The notes beneath the pieces were generated by a model. That model saw nothing but the letters and a program-made list of their open reading frames with translations. It ran no database searches and was not told where the DNA came from. The translations under genes and the position numbers were made by a program. From the NCBI RefSeq assembly GCF_008085905.1, contig NZ_VSFF01000001.1:496001-560000 (forward strand): DNA of 64,000 nucleotides, in the 5' to 3' direction. Shown here piece after piece: positions 1 through 8,499 of the stretch. The stretch's first letter is position 1; each line of letters opens with the position of its first letter. Source of the stretch: Actinomadura syzygii (GTDB taxonomy: Bacteria; Actinomycetota; Actinomycetes; Streptosporangiales; Streptosporangiaceae).

Positions 1-27
1 CCACGCGACGTACCGGAGAGAATCCGA

Positions 28-318
28 ATGAGCCCGTCCCCGCACCGAAACAAGATCGACCCATTCGAGCCGCTGCCCGCGGTGGGGGAGCCGCCGGACA
101 GCCGTTGGGCGGTTCCTTATCTGGCCCAGAAAAGCGGTCTGTGGACGGTGCACGTGCGCCGCCCGCTCACGCGCAGGCAACTCGACGCCGGGCTCGTCGA
201 CACGCTCAGCGCCTCGACCCTGGACGCCTTGCGGACCGCCACCACACGCCAGGACGACATAGCGGAAAGGCTCGCCACGCGCCCGTACGCCGCCCCGACC
301 TGGGCGCGGGAGAAATGA
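28..318 (+). CDS. hypothetical protein, 96 aa
   Basis: This is a small soluble protein that I do not recognise. It has a GAGAG ribosome-binding site 6-7 bases before the ATG and high third-position GC. It is rich in proline and charged residues with no signal peptide or membrane segment; the middle (about residues 28-75) looks like a small folded domain with a predicted helix. Its stop overlaps the start of the next gene as ATGA, so the two are translationally coupled and probably work together. No function can be assigned. Confidence 0.6.
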   Translation: MSPSPHRNKIDPFEPLPAVGEPPDSRWAVPYLAQKSGLWTVHVRRPLTRRQLDAGLVDTLSASTLDALRTATTRQDDIAERLATRPYAAPTWAREK

Positions 319-503
319 CCGTGTCCGTCGACACCGGGCCCATTCTGCTCTGCCTCCTCCTCTACGGAGTGACCTGTTTCCTGATCGGATTCGGCCTCAC
401 ATGGCTGCTTTGGCCATGGATTCACCGCAGAGGCGCACACCGCCGCGGCGCGACCCCACGCGCGTCCACCACGCGGCGTTCGTCCTCGCTCTCGATTCCA
501 TGA
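315..503 (+). CDS. small single-pass membrane protein, 62 aa
   Basis: The ATG lies inside the stop of the preceding gene (ATGA at 315-318), a strong sign of a real coupled gene. Residues 8-33 form a hydrophobic, aromatic-rich membrane segment that ends in two tryptophans. An Arg/His/Thr-rich tail follows, which the positive-inside rule would place in the cytoplasm. No family is recognised. It may anchor the soluble 96-aa partner encoded just upstream; that is inference. Confidence 0.5.
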   Translation: MTVSVDTGPILLCLLLYGVTCFLIGFGLTWLLWPWIHRRGAHRRGATPRASTTRRSSSLSIP

Positions 504-820
504 CTCCCCGCCTGTACGTCCAGTACGGGCGGGCCAAGACCTGGCGGTAAAGAAGGAAGGTGATTCATGGCTCAAGCCCTAGTGGCGTGACCCGTGCAGC
601 AAGAGGCCCCCGGACGGACGACGACATTCTTCCGGGGGCCTCTTCGCCTACCCTGACTTCCCCATCCAGGCGAGAAGGTTGACGTCGAGTCGACGGACCC
701 TAATGGGCTAGTGGGAATCCTCGGCAACAACGCGGCGTGCATATGCACAGGCGCTCCACTGAATACGTCCGAGTGCGCTTGGCGACCTCGCGGACGGGCC
801 GGATGCCCAGGGCACCCGGA
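504..820. other. intergenic region, 317 bp
   Basis: No coding sequence is convincing on either strand here. The only clear structure is the perfect inverted repeat at 601-644. The stretch separates a rightward gene pair from the leftward DUF397 gene, so it is a convergent intergenic region. Confidence 0.6.
601..644. terminator. strong hairpin terminator
   Basis: A perfect 14-bp inverted repeat (601-614 with 631-644, arms AAGAGGCCCCCGGA / TCCGGGGGCCTCTT) surrounds a 16-nt loop. It lies between convergent genes (315-503 plus, 821-1042 minus), where a bidirectional terminator is expected. There is no long T tract, as is common in high-GC actinobacteria. Confidence 0.75.
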
Positions 821-1042
821 TCAGGGGGTGTCGGGATGGTCCAGGGCTCCGGCCTTCGCCTGCTCGACAAGGCCACCAAAGGCGGCCCGGCTTACGGCGA
901 GGCGCGGCCCAGCAGGGTCCGTGCTGTCCCGGATGCCGATCGTGTGGGCAATCGCAGCGACCTCGACGCACTGCTGCTGGGAGTTGTTGTGGCTGCGGCT
1001 GCTCTTGCGCCAGCGGGCGGCGGACAGGTCGGTCTCGGTCAT
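821..1042 (-). CDS. DUF397 domain protein, 73 aa
   Basis: A typical DUF397 protein: an N-terminal W-R-K-S-S-R-S motif (residues 11-17), the C-V-E-V-A strand (about 25-29), the I-R-D-S-x-D-P-x-G-P segment (about 37-46), and a helix ending the domain. GAAGAGG lies five bases before the ATG. DUF397 genes in actinomycetes usually sit beside an XRE-family helix-turn-helix regulator and take part in developmental or antibiotic regulation. No such partner is within reach here. It is divergent from the ECF sigma gene at 1212. Confidence 0.85.
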   Translation of the reverse strand: MTETDLSAARWRKSSRSHNNSQQQCVEVAAIAHTIGIRDSTDPAGPRLAVSRAAFGGLVEQAKAGALDHPDTP

Positions 1043-1211
1043 GACGACCTCTTCTGCTGGACGGCCTTGCCGTCAGCGTACGCAACGGCCACGGTCCCGG
1101 CCAGGGTTCACATTTGGTTCCCCGTGACGGCCTACGGCTCCCTGCGGCCCGACTCGGTAACGCCTTTCCGGTGCCGCGCCAAGTAGGGGTGTAACCGCGA
1201 GAGGAGACAGC

Positions 1212-1784
1212 ATGGCCAAGCTTGAGAGCGGCCTCGCGTGCATAAGTTCGGATACCGCCGCCTTGGAAGAGTTCTACCGGCGGCATATCGAGGCGGTCAG
1301 CCGGTTCGTCGCCCGCCGCGTCCGCGATCCGCACACCGCGGCCGACCTGACCGCGGAGGTGTTCCTGGCGGCCATCGACTCGGCGCACACCTACCGTCCC
1401 TCCGCGGGCAGCGAGTTGGGTTGGCTGTACGGGGTCGCGCGCAACGTCGTCGCCACGGAGCGCCGTAGGGCGGCGAGAGAGTCCCGGGCCGTGGGGCGGA
1501 TCGCCGGGCGGCGGCTGCTGGACGCCGAGGACATCGCCCGGCTGGAGGAGCGGATCGACGCCGAGAGCGCCGGGCGACATACCTACGAGGCGCTCGCCGA
1601 GTTTCCGGAAGGCATCCGCGCCCTGCTCGAACTGATCACGGTGGACGGGCTCACGGTCACCGAGGCGGCCGCCGCCCTAGGGATCCAGCCTGTCACCGCG
1701 CGCGTCCGGCTTCATCGGGCCCGCAAGGCGGTGCGCGCCGCGCTGTCCACCCACTCCGCCGCCCTGGCCTACTCGAAGGAGTGA
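1212..1784 (+). CDS. ECF-type RNA polymerase sigma factor, 190 aa
   Basis: A two-domain extracytoplasmic-function sigma factor that would direct RNA polymerase to alternative promoters. Sigma region 2 spans about residues 16-85 (Y-R-R-H, the A-A-D-L-T-A-E-V-F box, and the W-L-Y-G-V-A-R-N end of region 2.4). Sigma region 4 covers about 120-180 with the helix-turn-helix L-T-V-T-E-A-A-A-A-L-G. GAGGAGAC precedes the ATG. It overlaps the next gene by GTGA/ATG coupling. That gene encodes a membrane-anchored protein that may control it, although it lacks an obvious zinc anti-sigma motif. Confidence 0.9.
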   Translation: MAKLESGLACISSDTAALEEFYRRHIEAVSRFVARRVRDPHTAADLTAEVFLAAIDSAHTYRPSAGSELGWLYGVARNVVATERRRAARESRAVGRIAGRRLLDAEDIARLEERIDAESAGRHTYEALAEFPEGIRALLELITVDGLTVTEAAAALGIQPVTARVRLHRARKAVRAALSTHSAALAYSKE

Positions 1785-1786
1785 TC

Positions 1787-2398
1787 ATGCAGAAGTTCGA
1801 AGAACGACTCCTGGCGGAGCTCAAGGACGTCGTCGCCGCCCAGACCGCATCGGCGCCGGTGGACTCGCGCACCCGGCGTGCCCGGTGGCGGTGGGTGGGA
1901 CTGGCGACCGCCGCCGCGGCGACCGCCGCGGGGTTGGCGATCGGCATCCCGGTGCTGACCGGGGACCGGGCGCCCCAGGCCAATGCGGTCGTGCGGGACC
2001 CGGACGGCTCGATCCGGATCTACATCCGCGACTACCGCCATCCGGAGGTCATCGCCTCCCGGCTGCGCGGGCTGGGCGTGCCTGCGGTCGTCGACTTCGT
2101 GCCCAACGACAAGCGCTGCCGGACGCCCCGTGGGACCGTCACCCCGAACAACGACCGCTGGCTCGTGACCGGGGAGCCTCAGCAAGACGACGGCCAGGGC
2201 CCCTACAACCGTCTTCACCCCGACCGGATCGGGCCCGGGAAGACGCTGGTGCTGGAGGTCAGTTTCACCAGTTTCAGCGGGGGCGCATCGGTCGCCTGGA
2301 TGTTCGTCGGCACCGCCACAGGCTCCGTCGGTCCCTGCGTACTGGTCCCGGCACCGCCCAAGATGACCCGAGGCCCGAACGGCGGCGTGGGCGGCTGA
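1787..2398 (+). CDS. membrane-anchored protein paired with the ECF sigma factor, 203 aa
   Basis: I chose the ATG at 1787, with AAGGAG five bases upstream; a GTG two codons earlier overlaps the sigma stop. A cytoplasmic, helical N-terminus (about 1-35) is followed by one membrane segment (about 37-60, Ala/Gly-rich) and an extracytoplasmic domain with at least two cysteines (in K-R-C-R-T and G-P-C-V). This layout resembles ECF partner proteins or anti-sigma factors, but no H-x3-C-x2-C motif is present, so anti-sigma function is inference only. It ends about 60 bp before the convergent GntR gene. Confidence 0.8.
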   Translation: MQKFEERLLAELKDVVAAQTASAPVDSRTRRARWRWVGLATAAAATAAGLAIGIPVLTGDRAPQANAVVRDPDGSIRIYIRDYRHPEVIASRLRGLGVPAVVDFVPNDKRCRTPRGTVTPNNDRWLVTGEPQQDDGQGPYNRLHPDRIGPGKTLVLEVSFTSFSGGASVAWMFVGTATGSVGPCVLVPAPPKMTRGPNGGVGG

Positions 2399-2422
2399 GC
2401 CGTCCCCGACCAATTCGCGTTG

Positions 2423-2460
2423 GCTGAGGCGCGGTGGTTCAGCTGAGGCGCGGTGGTTCA
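2423..2460. repeat. tandem 19-bp repeat, two perfect copies
   Basis: GCTGAGGCGCGGTGGTTCA occurs twice without a gap (2423-2441 and 2442-2460). The last three bases of the second copy are the complement of the GntR stop codon. The first copy would therefore add the same stop again just downstream. It lies between the convergent genes ending at 2398 and 2458. Confidence 0.9.
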
Positions 2461-3321
2461 GGGGTGTTCGGGGGGCTGGACCAGGGGGCGGAGGAGGGCT
2501 GCTTGGACGCGTTGGTCTTCGCTTACGCCGGTCATCGGGTATTTCTGGGCTGTTTGGAGGTGGCCGCGGAGGAGGCGGGCCGCGCCTTCGGCGTCGCCTT
2601 CCTCGATGCGGGCGAGGGCCTCGGCGTGTTCGTCCAACGCCTGGCGGCGGAGGGCGGGCTCGGGGAAGAAACCGGCGCGGGTCGCCTCTTCGGACCAGCT
2701 CCGCTCCTGCGCCGTCCATAGGGTTTCTAGCGCACCGGCGACGACGAAGAGGGTTTCGTTGCCGCACAGGCGGACGATCGCCTCGTGGAATTCGCGGGAG
2801 GCGGGCGTCGCGCGCTTCTCGTCGCCGGATTCGACGGCCTCGACGAGGCTTTCGTGCGCGCGGCGCAGCGCGGGCACGACGGCGGTGTGCCGGTCGGGAC
2901 GCTGCGCGCAGAGCGCGGCGCAGAACGGCTCTATCTGCTGGAGCGCGTATCCGACGTCCGGCAGCGCGGCCTGCCGCGACTCCAGGACGAGCGCGAGCAT
3001 GTAGGCGACGCTGTCCCGTTTCGGCGCGTGCACCACCGACCCGCCGGTGTTCCCGCGCCGGACGGTGATCAGCCCCTCGGTCTCCAGGATGCGCAGCGCC
3101 TCACGGGCGGCGAGCTTGCTGACGCCGAACTCCTCCAGCAGGTCGGACTGCTTGGGCAGCAGGCTCCCGTCGGGCAGCTCGCCGCGCAGGATCCGCGCCC
3201 GCAGGGTGTCGGCGAGCAGGTCCGCCACCCGCGGCTGGCGCATCTGCGCGCGCGGCTCCGGGGCCCCCGTGTCCTCCACCGTGTGCCTGTCCTCTCGATC
3301 TTGTGATGTCTCATCTTCCAC
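2458..3321 (-). CDS. GntR/FadR-family transcriptional regulator, 287 aa
   Basis: A winged-helix GntR DNA-binding domain lies at about residues 28-100 (R-I-L-R-G-E-L-P-D-G; S-K-L-A-A-R-E-A-L-R-I-L-E-T-E-G-L-I-T-V-R-R-G). An FCD ligand-binding domain fills about 120-275, with metal/ligand-type histidines in R-E-F-H-E-A and in H-L near the end. FadR-type regulators usually repress catabolic genes until an acid or acyl-CoA metabolite binds. It is the last gene of the liv transport operon and overlaps the end of livF by 11 bp, so it probably senses the imported compound. A second GntR protein at 9112 is related in sequence. Confidence 0.92.
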   Translation of the reverse strand: MEDETSQDREDRHTVEDTGAPEPRAQMRQPRVADLLADTLRARILRGELPDGSLLPKQSDLLEEFGVSKLAAREALRILETEGLITVRRGNTGGSVVHAPKRDSVAYMLALVLESRQAALPDVGYALQQIEPFCAALCAQRPDRHTAVVPALRRAHESLVEAVESGDEKRATPASREFHEAIVRLCGNETLFVVAGALETLWTAQERSWSEEATRAGFFPEPALRRQALDEHAEALARIEEGDAEGAARLLRGHLQTAQKYPMTGVSEDQRVQAALLRPLVQPPEHP

Positions 3322-4120
3322 CTTGGGTCGGCACCGCGTCCTCGGGTCGGCCGGACGCGGTGACGCCCATCGCGCGCTGGTACGCGGCGTCCAGGTCGCG
3401 TCCGCCGTCCACCGGTTCGGACGCCTGGCCGCGCAGCAGGACGTACCCGCGGTCGAGCCGGTCCCTGATCGCGCCGATGGACGGTTCGACGACGACCACG
3501 ACGGTGCCCTCGTCGGCGAGGCGGCGGGCGGTGTCCATCAGCTCGGCGACGATCAGCGGGGCGAGGCCGGTGGACATCTCGTCCAGCAGCAGCGCCTTCG
3601 GCGACCCCATCAGCGCGCGCGACACGGCGAGCATCTGCTGCTCGCCGCCGCTCAGCACCCCGGCGAGCGCGCGGGCGCGTTCCCGCAGGACGGGGAACCG
3701 GTCGAGCCCCGTCTCCACCTCGGCGGCCCGGAGGCCGAGCGTGTCGGCCATGACCTGGAGGTTCTCCCGGACGGTCAGGCGCGGGAAGATCTGCCTGCCC
3801 TGCGGGACGAGCGCGAGGCCGCGTCCCGCGCGGCGGGCGGCGCTGAGCCCGGAGATGTCCTCGCCGTCGAGCGTGATCCGGCCGGTCGCGGCGACCGACC
3901 CGTAGGCGGCGAGCATCAGGCTCGACTTCCCGGCCCCGTTCGGCCCGACGACGGCGCTGACCGCTCCCCCACTGAACGTGAGCGAAGCGTCCGACACCGC
4001 CGTCGACTCGCCATAGCGGACACAGACCCCGCTAAGGACCAATTCATGCGTGTTCTTTGTGGGGGGACGACCCCCCACACCCCCCGACTCGCTCCGCTCA
4101 CGCGACAACGTTCTCACCAC
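3311..4120 (-). CDS. livF: branched-chain-type ABC transporter ATPase, LivF-like, 269 aa
   Basis: One of the two cytoplasmic ATPases of a LivFGHM-type importer. Walker A G-P-N-G-A-G-K-S is at 59-66, the signature L-S-G-G-E at 156-160, and Walker B A-L-L-L-D-E at 176-181. In place of the canonical H-loop His, the chain reads V-V-V-V-E-P-S, as in many LivF proteins (which have E-Q-N). The GTG start at 4120 overlaps the end of livG by 23 bp and gives a 25-residue leader not typical of the family. A TTG inside that leader is another possible start. Confidence 0.92.
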   Translation of the reverse strand: MVRTLSRERSESGGVGGRPPTKNTHELVLSGVCVRYGESTAVSDASLTFSGGAVSAVVGPNGAGKSSLMLAAYGSVAATGRITLDGEDISGLSAARRAGRGLALVPQGRQIFPRLTVRENLQVMADTLGLRAAEVETGLDRFPVLRERARALAGVLSGGEQQMLAVSRALMGSPKALLLDEMSTGLAPLIVAELMDTARRLADEGTVVVVVEPSIGAIRDRLDRGYVLLRGQASEPVDGGRDLDAAYQRAMGVTASGRPEDAVPTQGGR

Positions 4121-4877
4121 CCGTGCCGAAGTAGACGTCCTGCATTTCGGGGCTGGCCAGGCATTCGGCGGGGTCGCCGTCGAAGACGACCGTGCCGGAG
4201 CGCAGCAGCATGATCCGGTCGACGAGGGACGCGACGATGTCCACGTTGTGGTCGACCAGGATGATCCCGCAGCCCTGCGCGCGGACGGCGCGGATCGCCG
4301 CCGAGATCGCCGCGATGCCGCCCGAATCGGCGCCCGCGAAAGGCTCGTCCAGCAGGAGGACGGACGGTTCCTGCGCGAGCGCCCGCGCGACCTCGACGAG
4401 CCGCTGCTCGCCGAGCGTCAGGTCGCCGCAGCGACGGCGGAGGTCGCCGAGTTCGAGGGCGTCCGCGACGCGGTGCAGGGTCGCGTCGAAGCGGGCCCCG
4501 GACGGCCGGAACGCGCCCGCGACCAGGCCCGCGACCAGTCCGCCGATACCGGCAAGCTTCGGCGCGGCGGCCCCGAGCAGGACGTTCTCCCGCACGGTCA
4601 GGTCGAGCGCGAGGTGCGGGTGCTGGAACGTCCGGGCGAGCCCGGCGCGGGCCCGGCGGGACGGCGGACCGGTCAATTTCCGGCCCCGGATGGACAGCGA
4701 GCCCCGGTCGGCGGGCTGCGCGCCGTCGAGCAGGTCGACCAGCGTCGTCTTCCCGGCGCCGTTCGGGCCGATCAGGCCGAGCACCTCGCCCGCGGACAGG
4801 CGCAGCGACACGCCGTCCAGCGCGCGGACGCCGCCGTAGCTCTTGCCGAGGCCCTCGCCCTCCAGCAGGACGGTCAT
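4098..4877 (-). CDS. livG: branched-chain-type ABC transporter ATPase, LivG-like, 259 aa
   Basis: The second ATPase of the importer. Walker A G-P-N-G-A-G-K-T is at 37-44 and Walker B V-L-L-L-D-E at 173-178. The H-loop is D-H-N near residue 210. The signature is L-T-L-G-E-Q (153-158) rather than L-S-x-G-E-Q, a tolerated variant. A long insert rich in Gly/Leu/Ala follows the Q-loop, as is usual for LivG. The ATG at 4877 overlaps the livM stop as ATGA, so the subunits are coupled. Confidence 0.93.
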   Translation of the reverse strand: MTVLLEGEGLGKSYGGVRALDGVSLRLSAGEVLGLIGPNGAGKTTLVDLLDGAQPADRGSLSIRGRKLTGPPSRRARAGLARTFQHPHLALDLTVRENVLLGAAAPKLAGIGGLVAGLVAGAFRPSGARFDATLHRVADALELGDLRRRCGDLTLGEQRLVEVARALAQEPSVLLLDEPFAGADSGGIAAISAAIRAVRAQGCGIILVDHNVDIVASLVDRIMLLRSGTVVFDGDPAECLASPEMQDVYFGTGGENVVA

Positions 4878-5878
4878 CGCCGTGCTCCTCTCGTGCGGGT
4901 CGCCGCGCCGCGCAGCCACCGCGCGCCCTGCCCGGCGTAGCCGATGATGCCGCCGGGCGCGATCAGCAGGACGGCCAGCACCGCGACGCCGAAGATCAGC
5001 GACCCGGAGCGTTCGAAGATCTGCAGGTTGAAGGTCAGCTCGACGACCAGGACGGCGCCGAGCACCGCGCCCCACGCCGACCCCTGCCCGCCGAGCAGCG
5101 GCATGAAGATCGCCAGCATGACGAGGTGGAGGGTGAAGGTGTCCGGGCCGATGGTCTGGTTCGCGGTGGTGAACAGGCCGCCGCCGAGGGACGCGATCGC
5201 CGCGCCCGCGCCGAGCACCGTCAGCCGCAGCGCCGGGACGCCGACCCCGGCCGCCTCCACGGCGGCGGGGACGTCCCGCGAACTCTGCAATGCGACGCCG
5301 AACGGCGACCGGCGGACCCGGTCGACCGCGACGCCCACGATCCACACGATGAGCAGGGTCAGCGCGATGAACGTCTGCCGGTCCAGCTCGCTGCCGAAGA
5401 ACGTGAGCGGACGGATCGAGCCGATGCCGACCGCGCCGCCGGTGACGTCCTTGGCGTCCAGCAGGAAACTCTGGAAAGCCATGCCGAACAGCAGCGTCAC
5501 CGCCGCCAGGTAGAACCCGGACAGCCGTCGCGTCGCGAACCCGAGCACCACCGCCAGCGCGGCGGACGCGAGCGCGCCGAGCAGGTACGCGACGGGCAGC
5601 GGCCAGCCGGTCTTGGTCGCGACGAGCCCGACCGAGTACCCGCCGATCGCGACGTAGGCGCTGTAGGCGAGGGACAGCGCACCCGCCAGGTTGAACGGCA
5701 TGTACATGCCGAGCGCGAGCAGCGCGTAGGTCGCGCCGAGCAGCGCCAGGTCCTGCCGGAACAGGTCCGCGCCCGCCCAGCCGATGACGGCGACGGTGAG
5801 GACGAGCGTCCCGAGGATCCGCGCCGACTCCGCCGACCGGACCGACCCCACGGCCTTCTGCAAAGGCAAAGCACTCAT
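4874..5878 (-). CDS. livM: branched-chain-type ABC transporter permease, LivM-like, 334 aa
   Basis: A polytopic inner-membrane subunit with about nine to ten hydrophobic segments and the family signature region G-L-F-T-T-A-N-Q-T-I-G-P-D-T-F. The length fits LivM. It starts in an ATGA overlap with livH and ends in an ATGA overlap with livG. Substrate cannot be read from the sequence. The neighbouring acyl-CoA ligase and oxidative enzymes suggest an organic acid or aromatic/alicyclic compound rather than amino acids. Confidence 0.92.
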   Translation of the reverse strand: MSALPLQKAVGSVRSAESARILGTLVLTVAVIGWAGADLFRQDLALLGATYALLALGMYMPFNLAGALSLAYSAYVAIGGYSVGLVATKTGWPLPVAYLLGALASAALAVVLGFATRRLSGFYLAAVTLLFGMAFQSFLLDAKDVTGGAVGIGSIRPLTFFGSELDRQTFIALTLLIVWIVGVAVDRVRRSPFGVALQSSRDVPAAVEAAGVGVPALRLTVLGAGAAIASLGGGLFTTANQTIGPDTFTLHLVMLAIFMPLLGGQGSAWGAVLGAVLVVELTFNLQIFERSGSLIFGVAVLAVLLIAPGGIIGYAGQGARWLRGAATRTRGARR

Positions 5879-6747
5879 ACCCGGACTCTCCTGACGAACA
5901 GGCCGCTCGGACGCAGCGCGAAGAACAGGATCGCGACGGCGAGGACGGCGTAGTCGAGCGACGCGCTGCCCAGGTAGTACGGGACGAGCGTCTGCGCCAG
6001 CGCGAGCAGCAGCCCGCCCGCGAGCGGTGCCCACACCGAGCCCGTCCCGCCGATGACGAGCGCGAGGAACCCCGACAGCGCCCACCCGAACCCGGACTGG
6101 AAACTCACCCCGGCCTTGGCGGAGAAGAGCTGCCCGGCGAGCCCGACGACCAGCCCGGCCAGCGCGAACGCGACCAGGCGCACCCGTCCGACCGGCATGC
6201 CGAGCGTGCGGGCCGCCTCCCGGTTGGACCCGACCGCGCGCAGGATCCGCCCGTACTTGGACTTCCGCATCCACAGCCACACGCCGGTGAAGGACACGAT
6301 AGTCGCGGCGACGAGCACGATCGTCTGGCCGTCCACGGTGACGAAGCCGAGGTCGAGGGACGTGCCGGGCAGCCATGACCGGCCCGGCATGAGCTGCCGT
6401 CCGAACAGCGTCCCGGCGAGTTGCTCGACCGCGAACAGGACCGCGACGACCGCGATGAGGGACGGCAGTTCGCCGCCGCCCGTCCGCGCGTCGATCGGCC
6501 GGACCAGCGCGACCTCGGTGACGACCGCGAGCACCGCCGCGATCGCGATGCCGAGGACGGCGGCGAGGCCGAGCGGCCAGCCCTGTTTCGCCATCAGCCA
6601 CGACGCGGTGAGTCCGGAGAACATCGCGAACGGGCCGAGGGCGAAGTTGAAGAAATCCGCTCCTTCGAGGACGAGGTAGTACCCGAGGGCCACCAGTCCG
6701 AAGAAGCACCCGATCTGGACGACCGAGACCCACAGTTGCGCTGACAT
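5875..6747 (-). CDS. livH: branched-chain-type ABC transporter permease, LivH-like, 290 aa
   Basis: First gene of the transport operon. It is an integral membrane permease with about eight hydrophobic segments and LivH hallmarks (F-F-N-F-A-L-G-P near the N-terminus; R-A-V-G-S-N-R-E-A-A-R-T-L-G-M, the loop that contacts the ATPase). The ATG at 6747 is preferred because AGGAGGAG then has normal spacing; a GTG directly before it is too close. A well-formed promoter lies at 6775-6803. Confidence 0.92.
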   Translation of the reverse strand: MSAQLWVSVVQIGCFFGLVALGYYLVLEGADFFNFALGPFAMFSGLTASWLMAKQGWPLGLAAVLGIAIAAVLAVVTEVALVRPIDARTGGGELPSLIAVVAVLFAVEQLAGTLFGRQLMPGRSWLPGTSLDLGFVTVDGQTIVLVAATIVSFTGVWLWMRKSKYGRILRAVGSNREAARTLGMPVGRVRLVAFALAGLVVGLAGQLFSAKAGVSFQSGFGWALSGFLALVIGGTGSVWAPLAGGLLLALAQTLVPYYLGSASLDYAVLAVAILFFALRPSGLFVRRVRV

Positions 6748-6774
6748 CACGCTCCTCCTGCCTGCGTCTGTGGG

Positions 6775-6803
6775 ATCTTATGTTTAAAAGAAAGCCATGA
6801 CAA
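6775..6803 (-). promoter_or_regulatory. livH operon promoter with shared cluster element
   Basis: On the minus strand, TTGTCA (6803-6798) and TAAGAT (6780-6775) are separated by 17 bp, close to a sigma-70 consensus. The spacer and -10 contain TGGCTTTCTTTTA, AACA, TAAGAT. The same sequence without the four bases AACA precedes the ThDP enzyme gene at 18059-18077. This AT-rich tract stands out from its surroundings, and a GntR regulator may bind it. Confidence 0.7.
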
Positions 6804-6844
6804 TGCTAACTTCGGGGCAGCTTGCGAAACCGCGGGAGGCAGCT

Positions 6845-8470
6845 TTGACCAGTCCGTTCGACGAGGCGACCGTGGCGGAGTACCGGACGGCCGGCTGGTG
6901 GGGGTCGGAGACCGTGGCCGACCACGTCCGGCGGCACGCGGCGCGGCGCCCCGGCGCCGCCGCCTACGTGACGCCCGGCGAGACCCTCACCTGGACGCAG
7001 TACGACGACCACTCGACACGGCTCGCCCGGCACCTCGCCGCGCTCGGCCTCGCGCCGGGCGAGCGCGTGGCGACCCAGCTCCCGGACGGCCCGGCCTGGC
7101 ACGTCGCCGCCGTCGCGGCGGAGAAGGCGGGCCTGGTACTGGTCGGCGTCGGCGCGCGGGCGGGCCGGCGCGAGCTGCGCCACCTGCTCGGACGCACCGG
7201 CTCACGCGCCCTGATCACCCTCGCCGAGCACCGCGGCGCGCCGTCCGCCGCCCTGGTGGACGAGCTGCGCGCGGACGGCCTCGACCTCGCCCACCACGTG
7301 ATCGTCGACCGGCTCGGCGTCCCCGCCTACCCGCGCGAAGCCGACATCGCGGGGCGCGCCCTCGGCCCGGACGACCTCTCCATGCTGAACTCGACGTCCG
7401 GGACGACCGGGCTGCCGAAATGCGTGTCCCACACGCAGAACCGCTGGTTCTACTTCCACGAGCTGGCCTGCCGCTCCGGCGAGTTGAACTCGTCGGACGT
7501 GTTCATGGGGGCGGTGCCGTCGCCGTTCGGGTTCGGGCTGTGGACGGCGCACTTCTCTCCCGCGGCGCTCGGCGTCCCGACCGTCGTCATGGAGCGGTTC
7601 GACGCGCACACCGCGCTCGACCTCATCGAACGGCACCGGGTGACCGTCCTGCACTGCGTGAGCACGCAGTTCATCATGCTGCTGAACGCGCAGGCCGAGC
7701 GTCCGCGCGACCTGTCGTCGCTGCGCTGCATGTTCACGGGCGGGGAGGCCGTCCCGTACGAGCGGGCGGCGGCGTTCGAGGACGCGACCGGCGCGAAGGT
7801 GCTCCAGTTCTACGGCTCGAACGAGACGGGCGCGCTCAGCTACACCGGACTGCACGACACCCGCGAGCACCGCCTCCGCACCGCCGGACGGCTCATCCCC
7901 GAAATGGAGGTGCGGCTGTTCGACCCGTCCGACGGCACCGACATCACAGGATCGGGGCGGCCGGGCCAGCCGGGCTGCAAGGGCCCCGCGACCTGCCCCG
8001 GCTACTACGACGACCCGGCCGCGAACCGCGAGCTGTTCACCCCGGACGGCTGGATGCTCATGGCCGACATCGTCGAGATCGACGACGACGGCTACCTCCG
8101 CGTCGTCGGACGCCTCAGCGACCTCATCATCCGCGGCGGCAAGAACATCAGCGCCGCCGCCGTCGAGGAGGAGGTCGCGACGCACCCGGCGGTCGCGCTC
8201 GCCGCCGCCGTCGCCATGCCGGACGAGGTTTTCGGCGAGCGCGTCTGCGTCTACGCCGAACTGCGTCCCGGGACGAAGCTCACCCTCGAAGACCTCACCG
8301 CGCACCTGACCGAGCGCGGCGTGTCCCGCGAATGGCACCCCGAACGCCTGATCGTGCTGGACGCGCTGCCCCGCTCGTCCGGCGGCAAGGTCGCCAAGGG
8401 CGACCTACGCGCCGACATCCGCCGCCGAGTCACCGAAGGACACGACGCGGAAGAGCACGTCACGGGGTAA
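6845..8470 (+). CDS. AMP-forming acyl-CoA ligase (cyclohexanecarboxylate/benzoate-CoA ligase-like), 541 aa
   Basis: Activates a carboxylic acid to its CoA thioester with ATP. ANL motifs are all present: S-T-S-G-T-T-G-L-P-K near 183-192, the F-Y-G-S-N-E-T-G region near 322, D-I-V-E-I-D-D-D-G-Y-L near 407, R-L-S-D-L-I-I-R-G-G-K-N, and the catalytic lysine in G-G-K-V-A-K-G near 515. I chose TTG at 6845, with GGGAGG five bases upstream. An in-frame ATG at 6797 would lie next to the -35 box of the divergent livH promoter and has a poor ribosome site. The divergent transporter suggests that it activates the imported acid. Exact substrate unknown. Confidence 0.88.
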   Translation: MTSPFDEATVAEYRTAGWWGSETVADHVRRHAARRPGAAAYVTPGETLTWTQYDDHSTRLARHLAALGLAPGERVATQLPDGPAWHVAAVAAEKAGLVLVGVGARAGRRELRHLLGRTGSRALITLAEHRGAPSAALVDELRADGLDLAHHVIVDRLGVPAYPREADIAGRALGPDDLSMLNSTSGTTGLPKCVSHTQNRWFYFHELACRSGELNSSDVFMGAVPSPFGFGLWTAHFSPAALGVPTVVMERFDAHTALDLIERHRVTVLHCVSTQFIMLLNAQAERPRDLSSLRCMFTGGEAVPYERAAAFEDATGAKVLQFYGSNETGALSYTGLHDTREHRLRTAGRLIPEMEVRLFDPSDGTDITGSGRPGQPGCKGPATCPGYYDDPAANRELFTPDGWMLMADIVEIDDDGYLRVVGRLSDLIIRGGKNISAAAVEEEVATHPAVALAAAVAMPDEVFGERVCVYAELRPGTKLTLEDLTAHLTERGVSREWHPERLIVLDALPRSSGGKVAKGDLRADIRRRVTEGHDAEEHVTG

Positions 8471-8499
8471 GGCCCGGCGCCCGAGGGCGAGCGGGCGCG

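Noticed and set aside
6797..6844. ATG at 6797 as start of the acyl-CoA ligase
   Set aside because: It overlaps the divergent livH promoter and has no good ribosome site. TTG at 6845 has GGGAGG at five-base spacing.
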